DNA of 13,290 nt. Source: a bacterium (GTDB taxonomy: Bacteria > Gemmatimonadota > Gemmatimonadetes > Gemmatimonadales > Gemmatimonadaceae). A program made the position numbers and the translations under genes. The notes beneath the pieces were generated by a model, which worked only from the letters and a program-made list of their open reading frames with translations, was not told the origin of the DNA and ran no database searches. Shown here piece by piece: positions 1-7,300 of the stretch (positions are counted from its first letter, which is position 1; each line of letters starts with the position of its first letter). The stretch lies in the NCBI GenBank assembly GCA_021802745.1, contig JAJZRK010000083.1, forward strand, positions 1-13,290, read 5' to 3'.

Positions 1-85
1 GCGCGCGCGCCTCGGCGAGCGTCACTTCCTTGACATGCGGACGCAGCGACTCGATGAGGGCCAGAAAACCGGGCGAGTGGTACAC
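1..85 (-). CDS. Start of a probable rhodanese-like protein (cut by window edge)
   Basis: Only the first 28 codons are present. A GTG at 85 is preceded by GAGGAG (95-90) with a short four-base spacer. The open frame reads YHSPGFLALIESLRPHVKEV after the initiator and then TLAEARA, running off the window. The SPGFLALxxxxxxxVxEVxxxEA pattern resembles what I recall of the N-terminal lead-in of small rhodanese-domain sulfurtransferases, just before the domain proper. The catalytic cysteine loop would lie outside the window, so neither the domain nor activity can be confirmed. Codon use agrees with the neighbouring genes. A link with hydrogenase function is not shown. Confidence 0.55.
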   Translation of the reverse strand, partial: MYHSPGFLALIESLRPHVKEVTLAEARA

Positions 86-181
86 GGATCTCCTCAGTGT
101 TGGACCGCGGGGAAGGTGCGGCAACGGCGCCGCGGCGGGAAGGGTGTCATCGTCAGGCTTTGCACGCGTGCGCGCCGCGCA
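86..181. other. Short intergenic gap with no clear signal
   Basis: Between the marR stop and the next start there are 96 GC-rich bases. I see a 10-base palindrome (GCACGCGTGC, 162-171) but no stem followed by T residues and no convincing promoter, so the downstream gene may be read from the marR transcript. Confidence 0.3.
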
Positions 182-784
182 TCACGCACTGCGCGCGTGG
201 CGGGTGGAGCGCTGGTGGGCCCGATGGCGCGCCGCCGCGCACTTGCACTTGCCGCGGTGGCGCACGACGCACTTATCGTGGAAGTAGATCCCGCACTGCA
301 GGCAGACTCCTTCGGGGTCGGCGCCGTAGTCCACGAGTTTCGCGGACAGTTGATCGAGCAGCTCGACCGATCGGCGCAGGAGGGCGGCCGGCATCGCGTC
401 GAAGATGGCGCCCAGCTTCGCGTCGCGCGCGTCTTCGTACGATTTCACCGCACGCTGCCCAAGCGTGGTGAGGGAGAGATGCATCGCCCGCCGGTCGAGC
501 TTGGCCTCGGTACGGCGGAGGAAGCGGCGGCGCACGAGCTTGTCCACGCCCTTGCTCGCGGCCGCGCTGCTGATGCCGAGGATGAAGGCGACTTCGCCGA
601 TGCTCTGTCCATCGGTGCCGGCCACCAGCCGCAGGAGCTTGTACTGTGGAAACGAAAGCCGGCCGCCCGGCAGCTCGCCGAGCAACGGCTCCTCCACGGT
701 GATCCTGACCGTCTGCGAGAAGACGCGGACGCTGCCAAGAAACTCCTGGATCAGCGCCGCCGGATCTCGGCTCCCTGTGGACAT
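182..784 (-). CDS. MarR-family transcriptional regulator with cysteine-rich C-terminal tail
   Basis: This 200-residue protein has a winged helix-turn-helix of MarR type at about residues 45-110: SFPQYKLLRLV, SIGEVAFILGISSAAASKGVDKLVRR (recognition helix region), then RRTEAKLDRRAMHLSLTTLGQ, the wing with its usual Asp-Arg-Arg. A helical dimerisation region follows to about 155. The end is unusual for MarR: a CLQCGIYFHDKCVVRHRGKCKC segment with Cys161, 164, 172, 180 and 182 plus histidines, then a basic tail. This could bind zinc, iron or an iron-sulfur cluster and act as a sensor. The ATG at 784 was chosen because upstream in-frame sequence is only a shadow of the protease gene; a weak GGAAAG precedes it. 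It lies 52 bases after the hydrogenase operon, has a promoter-like region of its own, and is a candidate regulator of that operon. Confidence 0.88.
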   Translation of the reverse strand: MSTGSRDPAALIQEFLGSVRVFSQTVRITVEEPLLGELPGGRLSFPQYKLLRLVAGTDGQSIGEVAFILGISSAAASKGVDKLVRRRFLRRTEAKLDRRAMHLSLTTLGQRAVKSYEDARDAKLGAIFDAMPAALLRRSVELLDQLSAKLVDYGADPEGVCLQCGIYFHDKCVVRHRGKCKCAAARHRAHQRSTRHARSA

Positions 785-811
785 CTTTCTTTCCGTCGGA
801 AATGATCCCGC

Positions 812-840
812 ATGTTGACCGTACGCTCCGCGGGTGTCAA
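812..840 (-). promoter_or_regulatory. Possible marR promoter and operator
   Basis: On the minus strand TTGACA (840-835), a perfect -35 hexamer, overlaps the stop of the protease gene. After a 17-base spacer comes CAACAT (817-812), a weak -10. The same stretch is an inverted repeat, TTGAC-N16-GTCAA (plus strand 815-819 and 836-840), whose two arms overlap the -35 and lie beside the -10. This is the layout expected for an autoregulated MarR gene, but the half-sites are only five bases and a chance match is possible. Confidence 0.4.
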
Positions 841-1337
841 GCCGCGGTGAAGTACTCCCGCGCCACCCACGCGGCCGCCACGGGCAGCGCCGACCGGACC
901 GCCGCGGACAACCCCGGCTGCACCTCGCCGGGGAGCGGACCATGCTGACAGGCAAGCACGCGCACGCGCACGCCGCAGCGCTCTTCCAGCTCTCGCAGCA
1001 GGTTGGACGTGGGCAGCTGGTGCAGGGAGAAGTCGTCGAGCTTGATCGCGGGAATGTCGGCCGCGTCAAGCGCGACAATCTCCCCCGGCGACCGGCCCAC
1101 GTCGAGCGCGTCAAGCACGAGAATCTGGTCCGGCCGCTCGGCACTGAGGCACAGGGTGAAGAGCAGCTTTCTGACACCGGTGCCAACATCAAGCAGGCAG
1201 ACGGCGTCGGGCACGGCATAGTGCTGCTCGAGATAGTCCACGAGCTCGCACCCGAAGCCGTCATCGCCAAAGAGCGTGTTCCCGCAGCCGAGAATCAGCG
1301 TCGGGTGTCGGCAGAAATCGGGAATCTGCCCTTCCAC
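837..1337 (-). CDS. Hydrogenase maturation endopeptidase (HyaD/HycI/FrhD family)
   Basis: This 166-residue protease removes the C-terminal peptide of the hydrogenase large subunit after nickel insertion. It has the family signature LGCGNTLFGDDGFG near residues 16-29. By comparison with HybD, whose nickel-binding residues are Glu16, Asp62 and His93, the matching residues here are Asp26, Asp76 (in VLDALD) and His106 (in SLHQ), so all three positions carry usable ligands. The start is a GTG at 1337; AGGAG seven bases upstream overlaps the mvhA stop codon, which suggests coupled translation. Its place directly after mvhA makes MvhA the obvious substrate. Subfamily naming (FrhD against HyaD or HycI) cannot be settled by eye. 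Confidence 0.92.
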   Translation of the reverse strand: MEGQIPDFCRHPTLILGCGNTLFGDDGFGCELVDYLEQHYAVPDAVCLLDVGTGVRKLLFTLCLSAERPDQILVLDALDVGRSPGEIVALDAADIPAIKLDDFSLHQLPTSNLLRELEERCGVRVRVLACQHGPLPGEVQPGLSAAVRSALPVAAAWVAREYFTAA

Positions 1338-1347
1338 GCGCGAACTC

Positions 1348-2790
1348 CTAGTTCCTCAACGAGTCAATGAGCGCACCGTCCGCGTCCACAATATCCAGGC
1401 GCACGGCGAACCGGCCGTCCAGCGCATGCGTGGCGCACGAGAGGCACGGGTCGTAGGCGCGGATCGCCATCTCCACCTGGTTCAGCACCCCCTCGTCGTA
1501 CTTGCCGCCGTGGATCAGGCTCTTGGCGGCCTGCGTTACCGACATGTTGATCGGCGCGTTGTTGTGCGTCGTGCCCACGATCAGGTTCACGTTCGTCAGC
1601 ATGCCGTCCGCGTCGGTCGTGTAGTCATGGATCAGCGTCCCCCGCGGCGCCTCGATGGACGCCACGCCGCGCGCGGCGCGCGCCGTGACCGGCACGCGCG
1701 TCTCCGTGCTCGTGATGTCGCTGTCCGCCAGCAGATGGACGGCATTCTCGGCGTTGTACAGCAGCTCGATGAGCCGCGCCCAGTGATAGAGCAGGGTGAG
1801 CTGGGCCGGCCGGCCAAAGGCCTTCCGGAATTCGACCAGCTCGGCCTGCGCCAGCGGCGTCGCGATGTGATCGCAGACGTTGAGGCGCGCGAGCGTGTTG
1901 GTGCGATAGATGCCCCCCGGCGCGTTCTCATCCATGGAGAAGGCGCCCCACTTCTTGGCATACGGGAACTTCAGGTACGACCACGGCTCCACGTGCTCGG
2001 CGATGTAATCGGTGTACTGCTCGACCGCGAAGTCCTCGAAGGAGCCGTCGGGCGCCATCATGCGCAGCTTGCCGTCGTACAGGTCGAGCGCGCCGTCGTC
2101 GGCCACCGTGCCAAGGAAGCCCGTGGTGATGACCCCGAGGGTCTTCACCACCTCCAGGTACTTCGGGAAGATGCTCTCCTTGGCGAAGGAGATCGTGAAC
2201 TTGGCGAGCTCCAACGCCTCATCCGCCATCGGGCGCAGGCGGTCGCGCTCCTCGGCGAGCAGCGGCTTGCTGAAGCCGCCGGGCACGGCGGCCTGCGGGT
2301 GAATCGCCTTGCCCGCCAGGATCTCGAGCATCTTGGCGCACATGTGGCGCACCTTCACGACGCGCTGTGCGATCTCGGGAGCCGCCTGCAGGATGCCAAT
2401 GACGTTGCGCACCGAGTAGTCGGCGTCGGGGCCCAGCAGGAAATCGGCGCCGGCGAGGAAGTAGAAATGGAGGATGTGCTCCTCCATGTAGGCGATGCTG
2501 TTGCAGAGTTCGCGGAGCTTGCGCCCGGCCGGGGGCGGCGTGACGCCGAAGACGGCGTCCGTGGCCTTGGCCGCCGCCAGGTGATGCGACCAGGGACAGA
2601 CGCCGCAGATCCGCGGCGTGATGCGCGGCATGTCCTCCACGGGACGGCCGATGCAGAAGCGCTCGAAGCCGCGCAGCTCGATCACGTTGACGCGCGCCGT
2701 CTCCACCTCACCGGCGTCGTCCAGCTTGATGGTGACCTTGGCGTGCCCTTCGATGCGGGTCACGGGTTGGATGACGAGTGTCTTGGTCAT
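1348..2790 (-). CDS. mvhA: [NiFe] hydrogenase large subunit, group 3c (MvhA)
   Basis: This 480-residue protein is the catalytic subunit that splits or forms H2. The N-terminal motifs are RIEGH at 12-16 and RICGVCPWSHH, with nickel-binding Cys62 and Cys65. The C-terminal motif DPCLSCATH has Cys449 and Cys452. All four nickel ligands are present, so the enzyme should be active. Nickel-dependent endopeptidases cut after the His of this motif (His455), so the last 25 residues should be removed on maturation. The motif wording and the partner genes match the Mvh/group 3c family better than the F420- or NAD-reducing groups. An AGAGGTG ribosome site precedes the ATG at 2790. The maturation protease gene follows 10 bases after the stop. 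There are no membrane segments. Confidence 0.97.
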   Translation of the reverse strand: MTKTLVIQPVTRIEGHAKVTIKLDDAGEVETARVNVIELRGFERFCIGRPVEDMPRITPRICGVCPWSHHLAAAKATDAVFGVTPPPAGRKLRELCNSIAYMEEHILHFYFLAGADFLLGPDADYSVRNVIGILQAAPEIAQRVVKVRHMCAKMLEILAGKAIHPQAAVPGGFSKPLLAEERDRLRPMADEALELAKFTISFAKESIFPKYLEVVKTLGVITTGFLGTVADDGALDLYDGKLRMMAPDGSFEDFAVEQYTDYIAEHVEPWSYLKFPYAKKWGAFSMDENAPGGIYRTNTLARLNVCDHIATPLAQAELVEFRKAFGRPAQLTLLYHWARLIELLYNAENAVHLLADSDITSTETRVPVTARAARGVASIEAPRGTLIHDYTTDADGMLTNVNLIVGTTHNNAPINMSVTQAAKSLIHGGKYDEGVLNQVEMAIRAYDPCLSCATHALDGRFAVRLDIVDADGALIDSLRN

Positions 2791-2793
2791 GGA

Positions 2794-3717
2794 TCACCTC
2801 TTGGGCTGCGGCCGCAAGCGTCCGCCGGCGCCGCTGAAGCGGTTGAAGGTGGCGGCGCGGTCGGGCACCTGTTTGGGGTCGAGGCCGATGGTCGAGAGCG
2901 CGCCCATCATGTCCACCATGGGGTTGGCCTTCTCCGAGAGCGGCCCGAAGCAGCCCTCGCACGGCATGTACGCCCTGATGCAGCGCGGAATGCCGTCGCT
3001 GCCCCCGCAGCCGCCCCTCGTCGCGGGTCCGACGCAGAGGAATCCCTGCTCCATGAGGCACCGCATCTCGCTCAGCGGCCTTCCCGGCGTGAACTCCGGG
3101 GCCTCGAAGCGGCGCTTCAGCGTCGTGGTGGTTTTCTTCTCGCGCTTCGTGGGGCATTCGTCGCACACGCTCTTGCTCGGCAGCGCAAACGGCTTGCCCT
3201 CGAGCAGGGCCGTCAGCGCCCCCGCCACCATCTCGGGGGTCGTCGGGCAGCCGGGGAGAAAGACATCCACCGGCACGACTTCGCTCACGGCGTACACGCG
3301 GTCCGTCAGCGCGGGAATGTCCACCTTCGCCGCGCCGTCGGGATCAGTCGAGATGCTGTCGCCGTCCACCTTCTGGAGGAGGTCCGCGGCGGTGGAGAGG
3401 TTCGCCAGCGCCGGCACGCCGCCGAACGACGCGCAGCTGCCCAGCGAGATGAGCGTCTTGACCTTCTTGCGCATCTCGCGCGCGATCTCCTTGTGTTCCT
3501 CGGTCCGGATGCCACCAGTGAGGATCCCGATGTCGGCTTCCGGGATCTCGATGTTCGTCCCCTCGCCAGTCTGGCCATAGAGCTTGTGGTCCATGAGGAC
3601 CGGCATGTGCACGATCGAGACCTGCTTCAGCAGGTCAATGAGCGGCTCGCCGATGTCAAGGATCGTGACCTCGCACCCGGCACATGTGGCAAACCACTCT
3701 TCGGCTAGTCGAGCCAT
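2794..3717 (-). CDS. mvhG: [NiFe] hydrogenase small subunit, group 3c (MvhG)
   Basis: This is the electron-transfer subunit of a cytoplasmic F420-non-reducing type hydrogenase. The 307-residue protein begins with the proximal-cluster motif TCAGCEVT (Cys12, Cys15), followed by GSCASFGG (Cys95) and LPGCP (Cys157). The second half holds the cysteines for two more clusters: CDEC at 185-188, then Cys220, 228, 237 and 246, and CEGC at 253-256. The tail MMGALSTIGLDP is typical of the F420-type small subunits. There is no twin-arginine signal peptide, which places it in the cytoplasm. AGGAG stands about seven bases before the ATG at 3717. mvhA follows after a 3-base gap, and the mvhA ribosome site lies in the end of this gene. 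It should receive electrons from the MvhA active site and hand them to MvhD. Confidence 0.96.
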   Translation of the reverse strand: MARLAEEWFATCAGCEVTILDIGEPLIDLLKQVSIVHMPVLMDHKLYGQTGEGTNIEIPEADIGILTGGIRTEEHKEIAREMRKKVKTLISLGSCASFGGVPALANLSTAADLLQKVDGDSISTDPDGAAKVDIPALTDRVYAVSEVVPVDVFLPGCPTTPEMVAGALTALLEGKPFALPSKSVCDECPTKREKKTTTTLKRRFEAPEFTPGRPLSEMRCLMEQGFLCVGPATRGGCGGSDGIPRCIRAYMPCEGCFGPLSEKANPMVDMMGALSTIGLDPKQVPDRAATFNRFSGAGGRLRPQPKR

Positions 3718-3760
3718 CAGCGCTCCTTTTTGCGGACTTCGTCCTCGCGACGTCCCTCGG

Positions 3761-3964
3761 TTAGTTGCCCGTCACATCACCCGTCTGCCTGACCACCCGC
3801 CGCGTGAAGACGCGATGCACGCCGTCGCGCTCGACGTGGCAGGTGTCGAAGCCGTTGCGCTCGTACGCGGCCCGCGCCGCGGACGCCTCGTCCGCCGACG
3901 TGTAGGCGGCGCCGTCCCAGTAGAACTTCTTTCCTTCGGCGATCTGCGTGTCGGTCGGGCTCAT
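3761..3964 (-). CDS. Small conserved-looking protein of unknown function (67 aa)
   Basis: I do not recognise a family for this 67-residue protein. It starts at an ATG that overlaps the mvhD stop (ATGA) and ends 43 bases before mvhG, so it sits inside the hydrogenase operon in the correct orientation. It has no signal peptide or membrane segment and only one cysteine (Cys42). The order is a short strand (KKFYWDGAAYTS), a probable helix (ADEASAARAAYERNGF), and a strand pair (CHVERDGVHRVFTRRVV). This looks like a folded alpha/beta mini-domain and not a random translation. Aromatic and basic residues are plentiful. It could be a small accessory or assembly subunit of the hydrogenase-Hdr complex. 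The function is unknown; that it is a real gene is supported by overlap, position and composition. Confidence 0.72.
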   Translation of the reverse strand: MSPTDTQIAEGKKFYWDGAAYTSADEASAARAAYERNGFDTCHVERDGVHRVFTRRVVRQTGDVTGN

Positions 3965-4386
3965 GGCCTGAAGGGGCTCGGCCCCATCCTCCGCACCTGC
4001 TCGGTGAATTCGGTCATGACCTGGGCGAATCGGGGGCCTTCGGACGCCGAGATCCACTCGATCCCGAAGCGCTCCTCCTCGAGGCCGAAGTCACCGAGCA
4101 TCAGCTTGACGGCGTCCGCCCGCCGCGCCGCCTTTTCGTTGCCATCGAGGTAGTGGCAGTCTCCCAGATGGCAGCCGCAGATGATCACCCCGTCGGCGCC
4201 CTTGGTGAATGCATCAATGACGAGGTTCGGGTGGATCATCCCGGAGCACAGTACGCGCACGATGCGCACGTTCGGCGGATACTGCAGGCGCGAGACCCCT
4301 GCCAGGTCGGCCCCGGTGTACGAGCACCAGTTGCAGGCGAACACGATGATGATGGGCTCGAAGCCCACGGCGAGCGTCTCGGTCAC
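3961..4386 (-). CDS. mvhD: MvhD-type [2Fe-2S] electron-transfer subunit
   Basis: MvhD links the F420-non-reducing hydrogenase MvhAG to HdrA in methanogens, carrying electrons through a [2Fe-2S] cluster. The 141-residue product, from the GTG at 4386, has the family core: CNWCSYTGADLAG with Cys18 and Cys21, RLQYPPNVRIVRVLCSG with Cys47, and the GADGVIICGCHLGDCHY segment with Cys70, 72 and 77. Its length matches stand-alone MvhD. In QmoB and some HdrA proteins this domain is fused to the C-terminus of HdrA; here it is a separate gene directly after HdrA, with GTGA overlapping that stop. Its own stop overlaps the next ATG. The reading frame is open upstream to 4497, but that part is a shadow of the HdrA fusion. 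It very probably docks the hydrogenase on the HdrA fusion. Confidence 0.95.
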   Translation of the reverse strand: MTETLAVGFEPIIIVFACNWCSYTGADLAGVSRLQYPPNVRIVRVLCSGMIHPNLVIDAFTKGADGVIICGCHLGDCHYLDGNEKAARRADAVKLMLGDFGLEEERFGIEWISASEGPRFAQVMTEFTEQVRRMGPSPFRP

Positions 4387-7300
4387 GCGACCTCCACGGC
4401 CGCGGCCACCTGCGCCGCGATCTGATCGAGCGTGAACCCGCGAACGAAGATCCCGCGCTTCGGGCACGTCGCCTGGCAGGTGCCGCATCCCTTGCACAGC
4501 GACTCGTTGACCTCCACCACTTTCTTCACGACCCCATCACGCATGTATTCCACCAGCGTGATGGCCTTGTACGGGCAGGGATCCACGCAGTACGCGCAGC
4601 CGTCGCAGCTCGCCTCGACCACGCTGGAGACCGTGGCCTCCAGCGCGAGCGCATCCTGCGACAGCACCCCCGCCGCGCGCGCCGCCGCGGCGGAAGCCTG
4701 GACGATGCTCTCATCCACGGACTTGGCCGCGTGGGCAAGCCCGGCGAGGAACACCCCGTCGGTGGCGAAGTCCACGGGACGCAGCTTCATGTGCGCCTCG
4801 AGGAAGAAGCCGTCCTGGTTCAGCGGCACCTTCAGGAGCTGCGCCACCGCCGCGTTCGACTCGTGGGGCACCGTCGCCACGGAGAGCACCACGAGCCCCG
4901 CGGCGATCGTCAGCTCCCGTGCGAGTTGCGGGTCGCGCACCGTGACCACGAGGCCGTCGTCGCCGCGCGACACGACTGGCTTCTGGTCGTCCTCGTGGCG
5001 CAGGAACACCACGCCCTGCTGCCGCGCCCTGGTGTAGAACTTCTCCCGGAACCCGTAGGTCCGGATGTCACGGTACAGGATATAGACGTTGGTGCGGGGA
5101 CTCAGCGCCTTGATCGTCAGCGCGTTCTTGATCGCCTCCGCGCAGCAGACGCGAGAGCAGTACGGGTGTTCCGCGTCGCGCGATCCGACGCACTGGATCA
5201 TCACGACCGTGGACGGCAGGCCCGCGGCGCCGCGCTCGGCGAGGCGCGCCTCCAGTTCGAGCTGGGTCAGCACCCGCTCATCTTCGCCGTACAAGTGCGC
5301 CGTCGGCCGGTGCTCCATGGCGCCCGTCGCCACCACCACCACGCCGTGCTCTACCTGCTCCACTGCCCCGTTGATGGCGATCGTGCTCACGAAGCTCCCA
5401 ACCGACCCGTCCACCGATTGCAGCGTCGCCCGCGTCAGGACGCGGATGCGGCGGTTGTCGCGCACTCGCGACACGAGGTCGCCGAGGGCCGCCTGCGGAT
5501 CCTCGTCATCGCCGAGGTTGTGCAGCCGCCGCAGGTTGCCGCCGAGTTCGGCGTCGCGCTCGACGAGGCAGACGTCGTAGCCCTGCTGCGCGATGTCCAG
5601 ACTGGCGACCATCCCGGCAAGCCCGCCGCCCACCACCAGTGCCGCCTTCTTCACCGGCGCCGACCCCTTCTGCAACGGCACGAGCAGCCGCGCCTTGGCC
5701 AGCGCCATGCGGACGAGGTCCTTGGCCTTCTCCGTCGCGCGCGCCGGCTCGTGCATGTGGACCCACGAGCACTGGTCGCGGATGTTCGCCATTTCGAACA
5801 GGTACGGGTTCAGCCCCGCCTCCCGAAGGCTGCTGCGGAACAGCGGTTCGTGCGTGCGCGGCGAGCACGAGGCCACGACGACGCGGTTGAGCCGGTGTTC
5901 GTGGATCTTGGCCTTGATCCGCTCCTGCGTGTCGGTGGAGCAGGTGTAGAGGTTGGTCTCCACATGCACGACGTCGGGAAGGCCGCGGGCGTACTCGGCG
6001 ACGTCCTTGACGTCCACCACGCCGGCGATGTTCGTCCCGCAATGGCAGACGAAGACGCCGATTCGCGGCTCCTGCCCCGTCACGTCCACTTCCGGCGGAT
6101 ACTCCTCCGGGGTCAGCAGCGTGCCGCGGACGTCGCGCAGCAGGGCAAGCACCTTCGACGCCGCGCCGGACGCCTGCATCACCGTTTCCGGAATGTCCTT
6201 CGGCTCCGTGAACGGGCCGCAGACGAACACGCCCTTGCGCGACGATTCGACCGGACCGAACGACGTCGTCCGACAGAAGCCGAACTCGTTCAGCGAAATT
6301 CCGAAGGTCGTGGCGAGTTCAGGGGCGTCCTTCGGCGGGAGCATCCCGGTGGCGAGAACCACCAGGTCGTACTCCCGCTCGGCCTTCACATCGTCATTCG
6401 TGAGGTACTTGATGACGACGTTGCCCGTGCCGGCGATTTCCTCGAGCACCGGCGGCCGGCAGCGGATGTAGCGGACGCCCTGTTCGAGTGCCCGCTGGTA
6501 GTACGCCTCGAAGCCCTTGCCGTAGGCCCGGGCGTCCATGAAGAAGATGTCGGTCTCGAGCCCCTCGCCGCAGTGCTCCTTGGCGATCAGCGCCTCCTTG
6601 GTCGCGTACATGCAGCAGACCGAGGAGCAGTAGTCGCGGTCGACGTCGCGGGAGCCGACGCACTGGATGAAGGCAATGCGCTGGGGCGGCGCGTGGTCCG
6701 ACGGACGCACGATGTGCCCGTCGTACGGCCCCGAGGCCGACATGATGCGTTCGAACTGCGCGGCCGAGACAACGTTCTTGAAGCGGCCAAACCCGAGGTT
6801 GGATTTCCGCCGCGCGTCGAAGAGTTCGTACCCGGGCGCCAGCACGATGGCCCCAACCTGCAGGGTGACGCTCTCCGCGCGCTGCGTGAAGTCAATGGCC
6901 TTGGCGTCGCACGCCGACTCGCAGAGATGGCAATCGCAGCAGACGGCGCACGAGAGGCAGCGTGCGGCCTCGGCTCGCGCCTCGACCTCGCTGTATCCCG
7001 TGTGGATCTCGTCGAAGGTCGCGGCCCGCGTGAACGGATCGAGCGCGGGCACGGCCACCTCCCGCTTCACGGGAATGCCCGTCGTGTCCACCACATACTC
7101 GGGAACCGTCGGGCCCTCCCGTTCACGCCCCGCACGCAGGTCGCGGCCGCTGAGCAGCCGGTCTATGGAGTTCGCCGCCTTCTTGCCGGCGAGCATCGCC
7201 GAGATGATCACGTCGGGTCCGCTCACGCAGTCCCCGCCGGCGAAGACGCCGGGCAGCCCCGTCTCCATGGTGACGGGGTCGGCCTTGAGCGTTCCCCACT

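Noticed and set aside
1..10. GCGCGCGCGC run at the window start
   Set aside because: It lies within the open frame at the edge, where it codes for alanine and arginine, and is ordinary for this base composition.
35..805. Plus-strand open frame of 256 codons over the marR region
   Set aside because: The minus strand encodes a recognisable MarR winged helix here; the plus-strand translation shows nothing familiar.
785..1270. In-frame N-terminal extension of the MarR gene up to 1270
   Set aside because: The extension is a Ser/Arg/Cys-rich shadow of the protease gene. The MarR domain, spacing and a nearby promoter-like sequence fit the start at 784.
1276..3708. Plus-strand open frame of 810 codons
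   Set aside because: It is antisense to mvhA and mvhG, both with complete catalytic motifs. No ribosome site or domain supports it.
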